Shown here in pieces: positions 21,104 through 32,147 of a stretch of DNA of 64,000 nucleotides. A program made the position numbers and the translations under genes. Source of the stretch: Pelomyxa schiedti (Eukaryota > Evosea > Pelobiontida > Pelomyxidae); assembly GCA_020536535.1 (NCBI GenBank), contig JAHLWZ010000842.1:1-64000 (forward strand). The letters are read 5' to 3'. The notes beneath the pieces are model-generated. The model was not told the origin of the DNA, ran no database searches, and was given only the letters and a program-made list of their open reading frames with translations. Within the stretch, counting starts at the first letter, position 1, and each line of letters starts with the position of its first letter.

Positions 21104-23202
21104 TCAGTAGTTCTTTCGAAGTGACAGGAGTGCATTGTGAAGGTCATTGGCGTTGGGCATGTTTCTTAGAATATCACGAGGTCCAACCAAAACCAGTGTG
21201 GGTTTGCTCTCCAGTAGTTTGGTGGCAAATCTGTTCTTGGGTAAGTTGTTTGTAAAGTAAAAGCATGGGTCAAGCTACTTCACAACTGACTCTTTGGTCA
21301 AAGTACTGAGGAAGTCAAGAACATCACTTTGAGACATGTACGAGCTCCTGAAAAGAGGGGATAAGTACAGATGTTTGCGGTGGGAGATATTCACCTCATT
21401 AATAGTTGTCTGTTAAGGTCACAGGCGTGAACAGAGTCCGATTCATTGGCACTAAACATCATATGTTTAATGGCATTGATCATACGTTTGAACTCTTCAT
21501 CTTCAATGTCTTTCAATTTAAGGAGTTCTGATAGTAATACCTAGTTTCAATTTCAACCTACAGTCGAAATATTTTATACAAACCAGTAAGAATCGAGGGG
21601 TATAAGTGGGTGAACAAGATCCCTGCAGAAGAAACATCCCAGTGTCTCTGAAGGAAAAGTGTGCGGAGTACGCACTTTCCACCCAATCATGACAAAGAAC
21701 GTTTGTGTACAGGCGCGTAAGGAGACCTCATGAGTAAATTAGATATTGATATCAAAAGATTTGCCAATATTCAAACCTTTTCCTGGACCACCCTCTGAAA
21801 AAGAAGAACCACCACCAAGAAGGGTAACCAGTGCACATGCCGCTATAAAATCAGAATCTTTCATTGACACTCCTTCGAATCCAAGACCTACCTGGTAGAG
21901 GTCAGTGGAGGAAAGGCTCTGCATTGCCTCCTACGTGCACAAGGTGAGCCTTATTTCCAGCCAGCATTGGCTTCATATCCTCAATAGGAAGTGTTTTGTC
22001 TCCACCCTATCAGTTGGACAACGCTTAATGCCTAAACTATCATGAACTCCCAATATAATAAATCAGACACAAAATGACAACAGAAAGGGGGAGCACTAGG
22101 TCTATAGAGAGGAAAGTGAACTCACCATGTACTTCTGTGTTGCAGAAGGACACTTATCTGCGGTCTTAGATATAGGCTTCTTAAAGAAGGCTTTGCTACG
22201 ACGCACAGCTTCACTGCACTGTAGTCCTACGGTGGTAATGGCAACTCTACTGAGTGTAAGGAGTGTGAGGGTATGAAACCAACTCACCTGTCAGGTATTG
22301 TTTGCTGCACAAAATTTGCTAAATGACGGGGAGTTACAGCACGAAGTTCTGCTGAGGTTGGGTACTGAGACATTCCTAGTACTGAACCAGCAAAAGCTGT
22401 TGTGTGAGCAAGTTCAGAAACAAGAGTCTAGTTGTTGTTAATGAGAATTAAGGTCATTGGGGTACCTCAGGGTGGGACAATGCAGAGTCTCTTTCAATCT
22501 CAAGAACCCGAATTTCTTTGAGTAATTCCTCCTCTTTGAAGGTTGTATTCTGCAATGTACAGTTAAACACTGAAGGTTGCAAATGGCTTGTATTAATTTT
22601 AGGGTGACCTACTTGAAATGATTCAGAGAGAATGTCAAACACCAATTTGGTGTCACTGTGAAGAGCATGAATTATCTGAGTGTTACAGTCACGAAATGGC
22701 ATAGTGACCAGAGATGCACCAATTTTGTGTAACGCCAGGCCAATTTCTGATGCAGTCCGTTTTTGTGTCGACTGTTGCACTGTAAAAATCGAAATAAAAA
22801 GGACAGAACGACAACCTTCAGTGCCATACGATCTGCCAGGCGACATACAGCACGATCAGAACTCCAGCTGGTGTCCACCGAAACAGCTAGTTAAAGAAGA
22901 AAAACAAATCCATAAAGTGAGTATCCAAGAGTAGTAATTCAGCAGTTACCAATGCAGGGTAGTAAAGAGTCAGTATTCTCGACAGTAGCTAGCCACGGCC
23001 TGTTGGAGGCAGCGGGCCACACCTGTGGCCTAGATCTCACATAATTGCGTTGCTGCCGCGAGATCTCGGCCGCTGCACCTTGTTCACCGCCACCGCTCGC
23101 GTGTCTCCGCCCAACGTTATCGCGTGACCAGATCTCTGCAATGTGCGGCCAAATCGCGCGCGGTTGCACGGAGCCACAACCCGGCGTCACACCCCCCAGC
23201 AT
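21104..23202 (-). CDS. Mitochondrial processing peptidase alpha subunit (M16 family)
   Basis: Read on the minus strand across many small exons. The key evidence is LGGGSSFSEGGPGKG (about 21780-21830), which matches the substrate-binding glycine-rich loop of alpha-MPP. The N-terminal half shows the M16 layout: VSVDTSWSSD..., a region in the HxxEH position reading LADRMALK (no zinc ligands, as in alpha subunits), IGASLVTMPFRDCN, then EEELLKEIRVLEIERDSALSHPETLVSELAHTTAF and LGMSQYPTSAELRAVTPRHLANFV. The C-terminal part has LYTNVLCHDWVESAYSAHFSFRDTGMFLLQG and ends in LRKNY at 21104. Alpha-MPP pairs with the catalytic beta subunit to remove targeting presequences from imported matrix proteins. The start at 23202 is the first in-frame ATG. 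Confidence 0.82.
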
Positions 23203-23285
23203 CCAAAAACAAAAGGAGTCTTTTTTTCTTCGCCGTGGAAACTCGGGAAAAGAGAACCATCATTTCGCGTTAGTAGATCGTGTCG
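23203..23285. promoter_or_regulatory. 83-base divergent gap, alpha-MPP and Rab genes
   Basis: The two start codons lie only 83 bases apart on opposite strands. Any separate 5' leaders must be very short, and core promoter elements are probably shared. Confidence 0.45.
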
Positions 23286-24500
23286 ATGGCGGCAGTTAAG
23301 GACTAGTATGTGTGTTGTTAGAAGGACAAGCCTTACTTGGAAACACAGTGACTATATAGTGAAATTACTTCTGGTTGGGGACTCGGGTGTTGGCAAGAGT
23401 ATTTGTTTCTTTTTTTTTTCCCTTGTTCTCCCAAAATTTGAATGGCAACAACTAATGGTTATTTTAGGTTGTCTTCTTATGCGTTTTGTTGTATGTTACT
23501 TTTTTGCTCCACACTAAGAATTTCTCTATAATCACTCATAAGGATGACGAGTTCACACCCTGCTATATCTCCACTATAGGAGTGGATTTTGTGCGTGAAT
23601 TTGATCGTCGTATCAGTTCTCTTTCTCCTTTGCACTAACTGAAGATAAGAAAATCAGGACGGTGCAACTGGAATCTAAGATACTAAAAACACAAATTGTA
23701 GGTCTTTTATTTAATGTTGTCATTAAATACAAGAGAATTATATAGAAAGATTCTTCACTAATTTCGTATTGGGAAAGTGGGATACTGCTGGTGAAGAAAG
23801 GTATAACTTGTCCTACATCCAATGACTCATCTTGGAACTAGATTTAGAACAATTACGACTGCATGTAATTCTAGAAAATGCCACCTCAAAATAACTCAAC
23901 TACATTGGAAGATTACAGAAACTGTAATGGGATGATTGTAGTATAGTGTGGCCGTTTCCTCATAAAAAGGAACCACTTACAGCTGTTTTAGTGATATCAC
24001 TAATAGCACAAGTTTCGATAATATTGGACATTGGCTTGGCGAAATAGAGAGGAATTGCTCAACTGCACCGTTGAGGATACTACTAGGCAACAAGGTTGGT
24101 TTTAGTTTTTAGTACAAAATCATTTGGCGTAACATTCTAAACACATTATTCCCATAATGTACCCGTATTAGTTGGACTTAGCCGATCCCAGCAGACAGGT
24201 AGAATATAGCCGGGCCAAAAAGTTTGCTGATGAACATGGGATCAAATTCTGGTGTGTACTGCCAAACACAAACCATACCCAACATTTGGCTCAAAAAGGG
24301 AGACATCATCCAAGGACTCCACAAATGTGGAGGAAGCTATTATGTCACTGCTTACTGACGTCAAGAGGATCAAGGAAGCTGAAGAAAGTGAATCCCAAAC
24401 AAGAACAACAGCAGCATCAACAAAGTCCTCCACTTCCGGTGTTTCCCTCATTGGGGGGAAAACCGACCCGTCGTCGCCCTCCCATCATTCTTGTTGTTGA
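23286..24500 (+). CDS. Rab-family small GTPase (Rab1/Rab8-like)
   Basis: At least eight short exons join to a full Rab. MAAVKDYDYIVKLLLVGDSGVGKS holds the P-loop. Then come SCLLMRF, the effector region YISTIGVDF, WDTAGEER (G3), FRTITTAYYRNCNGMIVVYD, GNKLDLADP (NKxD, split by an intron) and ETSSKDSTNVEEA (G5). It ends in a Ser-rich variable tail and CC for double prenylation. It should cycle between cytosol and secretory or endocytic membranes. KDYDYIVKLLL and the SSK motif point to the Rab1/8/10 group, but the exact class needs a tree. Confidence 0.92.
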
Positions 24501-24653
24501 CCCGCCACCAATCACAAAGACACCCACCCAACGGTGGAGCCTGCAATTGGGGGTGTTCCTTGGAGAGCTCAGATCTCTAAAAAATGTTGAGCTTCGTTTC
24601 CCGTAATCTTGGGTCGCGATCATTTATCCGCCTGCTATTTTTGAACAGCGGAC

Positions 24654-27204
24654 ATGAAGTGCAACAAGCCACCGTGGAAACCCAGTACGCTCGTGTCACG
24701 TCTCAATTCCCGCCGTTTCTTCGAGTTTCCGTGTTAACCTTAGAACCCCGAATTTTTCATTTTTTTTTAACAACAGAGTGCGAGGCACCAACACTTAAAC
24801 AAACTTTGACGTCTCCGGAGTTGCAACAGCACTTTGCGGAATTTCTCGAGGGCGAGTATGCTGAAGAAAACTTGATTTTGTGGAATGAAGTGGAGGGATA
24901 CAGGAAGCTATCCCAGATGGGTTCTTCTCCTTCGGTAGTTTTTTTTTTTTTTTTTTTTTTTTACTTTAGTTGACAATTTTGGGAAAGGTTCTAAGGGAGG
25001 AGATAAGGAGAATTTTTGAGTTATATATCAAGCCTGACTCGGAGTTTGAAGTTAATCTGCCTGGAAATATCCCCAAAAGCATTGAAGTTTCTTTGGAGAC
25101 TTTCCCTCTAAATTCTTCCGGTGCTTCTGTGGAAGCCACTGCCCTCACTACAGAAGAGGAACTGCTTTACGAAGCTCAAGTGGAAGCTCACAACCTTTTA
25201 TTGTGTCACTCATTCCCAAGGTGGTTAAAGTCTGTTGAGTGGGCACCAAGTTTGTTCCCAAATTGGCTGTCCATGCATAATTAATGACAATCGCAGCCAA
25301 AGTGGAAGAGGCTCCACGTGGACCACCTGCCCCTCCTCCACCCGTGTGTATCCAAACCATTTCTGGATGGGGTTCCAATCTTTTATATAGAAAAGGAGTC
25401 CGCGGCCACCATCCCTTGCTATAACACTGGGAAACCCAGGCCTCCATAGAACTTTTAAAAAACACCTGTCAACTGCAGATCCTCGGATGTATGCTACTAT
25501 TTGCCTCTGGGAAACATTGGAGCAATTCTCTGCTCAGTCTTCTTCTACCCCACCAACAGTTTGCAATTTCTTGTGAAAGTGGCCAGTCCTCATTGAGTTT
25601 AGGAACTGAAGCGCGGAGCCAAAGATATTTTTGAAAAATATCTGAAACCGGGAACAACTCATTTCGCACCAATTAAGGAAGAGAAGAGGATACCAATAGG
25701 CAAGATGGTTTATGATTCTACGAGTTTAGTTGGTTTCAAGCCCTCGATGTTTCTCCAAGTGCAAGGTTTGTCTTAAGTAGCATTGTGGCAAAAATCACAC
25801 CAACAGATGATGCTTTTCAGCAGCTTCAAGTAGTCTACATAAAGTGGTGTAGCATGTTTGGGTGCTGGGAAGGGGTTCCTGCATCATCTGCAAATAGTCA
25901 AGTGACTCGCGTTAACCTCAAGAATTCTCGACGATCAATCATTATTCAAAGACCTTCTTTGGTACAATTGACTCCTTTTGATTATCCTTCACACTTCTCA
26001 CTCATCTTAGCCAGGTGAAAAGCAAGATTTTGATGGAGACAATCCTCCGTCGTTTGAACAAACAATGCAAAATATTTTTTTAAGGGCAAGGTGAGGGAGT
26101 TTTATTTGAACTCTCCCCTAATAGATAACAGATTTATGGACTATTTGAGGGCATTGGGGCTCCAAAATTTTGCCCACTTTTCGCAAGAGCTCGAGGAATT
26201 TGCCAATAATAAGCACCTCTCTCCAGAAGTACTTTTTCCTGTCCGTCTCTTTGAGACTGAATCCCTTGTAGGCAGTGCAAGCTCAGGCTTGTATATTGTT
26301 CCGGAAATACATCACATTTAAAGACCTCGAGGCCCAAGAACCTGTAAACCAACTTCCTATGTCAATAAGAGAGGACCTGCATGCGAGATTATTTACATCG
26401 TACACTCCTGGGTCAAATCCATGTGATTCTAGCTCAACCCCCTCAACACCAACACCCTCTCCGTTAGCACCTTCCGCTTCCCCAAATACTGCGACTCCTA
26501 CCTCACCATCGAGTGAGCCACCTGCACTTCCCGCTTCAACCTCTGGGGTAACCCGAGAAACCAGCGGCAGAAGGATAGTTACAGCGGCAGTATTTGACAA
26601 GGCTCGCGTATGGTGTCAACATCAGCTACAGGGAAAATACTTTGAGCTGTGGGCATCATCAATAGACGCATGGAGGGGTCCTTATCCTCCAATTGCGAAA
26701 CCAAGAGGTTGCTCCTTGCAATTTTGAACACACATATTAACTATCACAGCAAGTGTAAATCCAGATTCTTCCTGTGTATCGATCCTTTCAATGCCCGGCG
26801 TACTTCTGCCCACACTGGCATCCACCCCCAATAAACCACTGCGTCCTCCACCCTCTACTCTCCTTCCCGTAAAAGCCAAGACTCCAACGCAAGCCAACAA
26901 CTCCACTGACCCACAGCCACCATCATCACCCGTGACCAGCCATTACCAACCAACAACCAACATCACGCCGCGGAAGCAAGCCCCTTCGCCCCCAACATAT
27001 CTCGCCCCGGCTCCTCCGCATACCATAGCACAACCAACTCCAGAGAAGACAGGACTACCCTGTTTGATATCCCTCAACTTCAACAATGACCAACAATCAC
27101 AGCAACAATCCCCACCTCGCACAACAAGCACAACCACAGGAAACCCACGCCCAACATCCCCCTCATCATCGTCAACTTCAACAACAACCCATGGTGAGCT
27201 ATAA
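24654..27204 (+). CDS. Protein with two RGS domains and Pro/Gln/Thr-rich tail
   Basis: The first RGS domain starts near the N-terminus (TLKQTLTSPELQQHFAEFLEGEYAEENLILWNEVEGYRKL). After an intron with a T24 tract it continues through IRRIFELYIKPDSEFEVNLPG and ELLYEAQVEAHNLL. The middle region (about 25290-26030) is of unknown fold. A second RGS domain follows: REFYLNSPLIDNRFMDYLRA, EFANNKHLSPEVLFP, then VFDKARVWCQHQLQGKYFELWASS. RGS domains speed GTP hydrolysis by G-alpha proteins. The C-terminus is low-complexity and its exact end (27204) is tentative. The start at 24654 gives a short lead joining by an intron to QCEAPTLKQ; an ATG at 24584 is the alternative. Confidence 0.8.
24939..24962 (+). 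repeat. T24 homopolymer in an intron
   Basis: Twenty-four T after GTAG form most of a very short intron in the first RGS domain, which ends ACTTTAG near 24969. The tract doubles as an extreme polypyrimidine tract. Confidence 0.8.
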
Positions 27205-27951
27205 GCAACTGGTAATCACGCAGGTCACAACTGTGTGGTTGTACTACATAACCATGTCATTATCTGTGTTGTACCGGAACCAAATGAGAGAGGAAAAAAC
27301 AACTCTTTTTCTCCCCCAACTCAAGCTAGCGTTTGAATTCCAAAAACAAACAAAAAAACCAAAAAAATTTTAATTGATAGGTCAGACCTCCACACAAGCC
27401 ATCCCCATTGATAGACCCATTGGTTGGCATCCAATCGGCCCTGGGGAACGATCTTCACAAGTTCACGCTCTGACTTGTGGGAATCAATGGCGGTCATCAT
27501 CCCTATTTCACTTATGGACTCATGACTTGGATTCGGCACAATACTCCAGAAATGATCTTGAGAGTATGTCCAGAATGTAACGCCTCCTCCTTTCGGAACC
27601 TTGTTTTGAGCCTGTGAATTTTACTCTTATGGGAGGAAATACTGGGTTTGTTTCTTGTGATGAGAACTTCTACTGAGAACTCTCTAACACAGTGCACAAT
27701 TCGGTAACCCCCACGTCGGCTATCATAATGCCGTCTCCGAAGTCAGATAGAATTCTCTCAGTTCTCTGATGGGCTGTCAAGTAGGGAGGAAGCAACTGCG
27801 ACCTGTCAATCCAAACAAGGAATTTACCAATACAGAATTTCTTTCCTTTATAAGGTTGACACAGACCTGTCAAACCAAAAATAAAATACAAGCAACAAAC
27901 CGAAAGCGAAAAACAATCAATTTTCAAGTTGGACGATAAGTGAGTACGGTA
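27205..27951. other. Region of unclear content
   Basis: No recognised domain. A minus frame at about 27927-27670 (KFCIGKFLVWIDRSQLLPPYLTAHQRTERILSDFGDGIMIADVG) looks coding in composition. It is followed by another open minus frame, 27697-27512, so a small minus-strand gene of about 120 residues is possible. A 68-codon plus frame at 27374-27580 is equally unplaced. The missing 5' exon of the eIF4A gene should also lie here. Confidence 0.35.
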
Positions 27952-29400
27952 GTGGAAGAAGTGGCCATCGATGACTTCAATGACATGAACCTAAACGAAG
28001 AATTGTTGAGGTAAAACAAGTTTTTTTGTACTTTTTTTTGAGGACTCATTGTTCTGTAGGGGAATATACAACTACGGCTTTGAGAAGCCCTCCATGATAC
28101 AACAAAAAGCAATACACCCTCTGTGTGAAGGCCGCGACGTAATTGCGCAAGCTCAATCTGGAACAGGCAAAACAGGCGCCTTTACTATTGGAGCTCTGCA
28201 AAGGGTGGACCCTAATGCTGAAGGATGTCAAGCTCTCTTTCTATCCCCTACAAGGGAGCTTGCTAATCAGACGTACTCTGTATGTAATTATTGGCTTTTT
28301 TTCTTTGATACAAACCTTAATTTCGATGCAGGTCATTTCAGATATAGGCCAGAGACTACCTATTTCTTGTGCTTTGTTTATTGGAGGTCTTGGCATAAAT
28401 GCAAGTGAAGCTCGGAACTGTAAAGTGGCTGTAGGAACACCCGGCAGGGTATTTGACATGATATACCGAGGCTTCCTTGATCCGCGGACCATAAAAATTC
28501 TCATCTTGGATGAAGCTGATCAGCTCTTGGACAGGTTTTTTGGCCTTAAGAAATCCCCCTAGTAATTATTTCACAGGAACTTCAAAGAGCAGCTCTATGA
28601 TATTTTCCAAGCTCTCCCACGCCAAGTTCAGGTTGGGTTATTCTCGGCCACAATGCCGCCTGAAGCTATTGAGATAACCCACAAGTTCATGAACAATCCT
28701 GTACAAATTCTAGTCAAGGCCGAGGAATTGACTCTGGTGGGGATGAGGCAGTATTACATAGACGTTGAAAGAGAAGACGCAAGTGTGTAATAACGCGCCA
28801 CTTAATATAATTAATCTCTAACTGTATGCCTAGAACTTGACACTCTTTGCGACTTGTATGACACCCTGAGTATCTCCCAATCAGTCATATTTGCAAATTC
28901 CTGCAGAAAAGTACAATTCATTGCTGACCAGCTCCACCAGAGACACTTTACAGGTCAGTTTAATATCAACTCGCCATGCTGATTCAATATGGTAACCCAA
29001 ATAACAGTGTCTTGCACCCACAGCCAGCTGAGTCCAAAAGAGAGGATGTCAATTCTTAAAGACTTCAGGTCCGGCCATACGAGAGTCCTCATATCCACCG
29101 ATGTTCTGGCAAGGGGAATAGATGTGCAACAAGTCTCCCTCGTCATCAACTATGACCTCCCCCTAGACCCTGAGACCTACATCCACAGGTAATACATTTA
29201 TTACAATGACATGAACATTGAATTGTTGCATACAAGTCCCTAAACACACTCACAGGATTGGACGCAGTGCCAGGTTTGGCAGGAAAGGCGTAGCCGTGAA
29301 CTTCGCAACAGCAAGAGAGGAAATCAAACTACACCAACTGGAGAAAATGTATGACACCTCCATCGTCCCTATGCCAACCAACATAGCTGATTTCCTGTAA
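27952..29400 (+). CDS. DEAD-box RNA helicase, eIF4A type
   Basis: All core helicase motifs are present across seven or so exons: [18 protein letters not shown] (Q motif), [10 protein letters not shown] (Walker A), [22 protein letters not shown] (DEAD), FSATMPP (SAT), [25 protein letters not shown], and [13 protein letters not shown]. The C-terminus PTNIADFL resembles eIF4A proteins (PxNVADLI). It unwinds mRNA 5' leaders in translation initiation, or acts in the exon junction complex if it is eIF4A3. I could not separate these by eye. The first exon is not resolved: [20 protein letters not shown] is preceded by an AG at 27951, and the ATG may be split by an upstream intron. Confidence 0.88.
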
Positions 29401-29667
29401 ATACTTGAATAATAGTTAAAAATGCTGGCTTGAGTTTTAAGAAGAAAAAATGTGACGAGCTGTCAAGCGGGGTATCGGTGATCGTTGCGTTCGACTCAAT
29501 TGGGTGGAAGATAGACGAGGCATGGTGGGGTGGTTATTGGAGAAGGAGACTGAGGAAGAAGTGGCTGCGTATTTCGCAGGTAACACCAATTCATGAGGAT
29601 CCAGAAGTAGAGGCAGTGGCGACTACAAGTACTCCCTCAGTGTGATTGTGGATGCGGAACACTTGTT

Positions 29668-30105
29668 TCAGGGACTTGGCACTTTGCTTGTGGGGATTTC
29701 GTTGAGTGCAGCAGCTTGCTTTCCGAGTGCGTTCTGCTTTACAGCCTCGAGGGAAGTTGCCTGTTGCTCGAGTGCTCGTAGTTTGGAACTGGGAAGATAT
29801 TTGTGAAACGAAAGAAATAAGCAAAAGGTGAATGTAACTTCATCTGGCTCGAGAGTGATTCAAATGTCAGCTCCACAATGGAGTCAAACATATCTAGGGG
29901 AAATTGCTTACAAAAAAATACCAAGAAAAAAGCTGCAGCTTTTTTGAGGACATCTTGGACGTCAATGTGTAAGGGCACTTGGAAGGGTGAATCACAGTTG
30001 GCTGCCTCCGCGTAGAACAATGACACACAGCCAATAAGGACCAAAAATACTACCGAAACCTACAGTGGCAATATCCCACTCTCCATCCACTTCACACACT
30101 CTCAT
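29668..30105 (-). CDS. Small secreted or ER protein, unknown family
   Basis: ATG at 30105 gives MR. A 38-base GT-AG intron then joins VSVVFLVLIGCVSLFYAEA, completing a textbook signal peptide. The mature part (NCDSPFQVPLHIDVQDVL..., DMFDSIVELTFESLSSQM) splices to a coiled-coil tail (SKLRALEQQATSLEAVKQNALGKQ) and ends at 29668. It is about 110-130 residues depending on one internal intron. Family not recognised. Confidence 0.6.
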
Positions 30106-30283
30106 ACACACAACAATGGAAAACCCAAATGAAATCAGTTATTTAGAACCAGCAAAGAATTACCCCGTCAGCACAGATGTTCTTTGTTGTCGCTTAGCGG
30201 AAGCAGAAAAGAATGCATCTGAATAAGACCGGGGAAAAAAACAATAAAAAGCATTAATTAACGCTGGCTGCCTACGAGCCAAA
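30106..30283. promoter_or_regulatory. 178-base divergent gap upstream of riboflavin kinase
   Basis: This lies between the start codons of the small secreted protein (minus) and riboflavin kinase (plus). A plus frame from 30116 is open but unspliced to either gene and shows no family match. Confidence 0.4.
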
Positions 30284-31041
30284 ATGGCCGGTGTAAGTCT
30301 TCCCGTGAGAATGGAGGGACCTGTAATTGTGGGATTCGGCCGAGGAAGTTCGCTACTGGGCTTCCCAACCGGTATTGTTTTTTCCTCTCCAATTGCCTTA
30401 TTCCTTGTTGCACAACCTCTAATGTAATATTTAATATTAGCCAATATACCTACCGAGCAATATGACCAATTATTACCTGACTTCAAAGTTGGAGTGTATT
30501 ATGGATGGGCAACTCTTAACGGAGTTGTATGTTGTCCTTATTCGATAGTATTAACGAATCATTACATAGAGCATTAATTCTAGTCTCTGCGTCAAATAAA
30601 CTAATGAGAACAGGAACCTGTGTATGAAATGGCAATGAGTATTGGTTACAACCCGCACTTCAAAAATGAGAAGAAAACAATAGTGAGTTTCGTTTGCTCA
30701 TCCTTCCATTGCCTCCACGAGTCTCACTCAATTCCTTCTCTTGGTTACAGGAGGTGCACTTATTACATAAGTTTGAAGACAACTTCTATGGAGCACACTT
30801 AAGAATTGTTGTAGTTGGCTTCATCAGAGAGATGCGCAGCTATCCTTCTTTAGGCACATTGTATTCTGCAATTCTATTAAATTTTTTTGCCCTCTTACTC
30901 TTTCCAATCTCTAACACTGGGGTTCTCCCTTCTCCAGCCGCTTTGAAAGACGCTATTGCCGAGGACTGTGCCAAAGCAACTGCTTCACTACAATCACAAG
31001 ACTCAATTTCACTAAGAAACGACCCATTCCTGTTCGCCTAG
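30284..31041 (+). CDS. RFK: Riboflavin kinase
   Basis: ATG at 30284. The first exon ends GFGRGSSLLGFPT and a GT-AG intron (30372-30440 region) completes the PTANIP motif, which binds ATP and Mg. Then come DFKVGVYYGWATL, AMSIGYNPHFKNEKKTI, EVHLLHKFEDNFYG (catalytic Glu region), LRIVVVGFIREMRSY and a helical end. It is a monofunctional eukaryote-type enzyme of about 165 residues converting riboflavin to FMN. There is no FAD synthetase or phosphatase domain. Confidence 0.93.
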
Positions 31042-31181
31042 ATGAATATAAGATAAAACCACATCCACAAAAAAAATTCTTTTTTTTTTTTTTACATTGA
31101 ATGGGTACAAGACAGAGGTCAATGCACCGTTTTCACCAACAAACCTCCCATTCTTTGCCATCTGTGGTTTGGTTAGTGAGA

Positions 31182-32058
31182 TTAACTTCGGGGTTGTGTA
31201 CCTTCTGGACCAAACTTTCCAAGCAAAAGTAAAAACAAATCGGTAATCCACCACACACCTTTGCTATAAGTTATTCATTGCACCTTATCTGAAGGAAGAT
31301 ACCAAGCCCGCCTAGGGTCAGCATCTATTTCGGTTATAAGTGGGATCAAATGGTAAATAGTTGTGCCTTGAATACACCATAGCCACAGTGCCCAAGATAA
31401 AAACGGTCAATACCCAAAAATCCCAGAAACAGAGATAAAACGATGGCCTGTGGAATAAACATTAACAGACAACAATTATTGGCTACGAAAATACAGGGAC
31501 ATTAAACACCCACAGTTGGAAACTGCTTATTTGAAAATCTTTTTAATGGTGAATTTCATAGGAAATGTGATGGATAGTGTTACCTCCTACATTCCCAGTT
31601 GCCCACAATGAAGATTCTGGGCCCAACACAGCCGATCCCCTCCAGCACCTGGCATGAGGCATTTGCATAAACGCCCTTTTTCACCAGTCAAATTGTGATG
31701 AAGAAGAAAGTGTACTCCACACCGGACCATATTTCTGGCATCCAAGATATGGCTCTTCGCTCTCCTCGGCGTTGCACATTAAAAACTCGAAAGGCCTTAA
31801 CTCATAATTAGTCTGTCACAGCTTGCTAGCGGCCACTACGCACAGTTTAGTGCACAGCACATTGGGTGTGTTTACGTTGTATGTCTCATTGTCGCACATC
31901 AACAATGTGGTGTTGGTAGCATTGCCCCCAGCCACAAATGCACCAAGATCTGGGCAGTCTCAGTCAAACTCAACGACAACCCGGGGGCACAAGAAGAGAA
32001 AAAAAACACATGACGACACCAAGATCGCCAGGACGCCCAACGGACGCACTCCCCCCAT
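31182..32058 (-). CDS. TM2-domain membrane protein (TM2D family)
   Basis: ATG at 32058 opens a signal peptide (MGGVRPLGVLAILVSSCVFFLFLCPR). A Cys-rich lumenal part follows with NASCQVLEGIGCVGPRIF, the characteristic TM2D ectodomain signature. The TM2 domain proper is AIVLSLFLGFLGIDRFYLGHCGYGVFKAQL (helix, DRF motif, helix), then GVWWITDLFLLLLGKFGPEGTQ and a stop at 31182. The family is widespread in eukaryotes and linked to gamma-secretase and Notch in animals; the role in protists is unknown. Individual intron boundaries in the ectodomain are only partly resolved. Confidence 0.8.
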
Positions 32059-32147
32059 CAACTTGTTTTTTTTTTCTGTTTGTTTTCGGTGTCAAATCAA
32101 CCAGTGGATGATGGCCGCGGGGTTTTTAATTTACACTTGCCAAGTCC

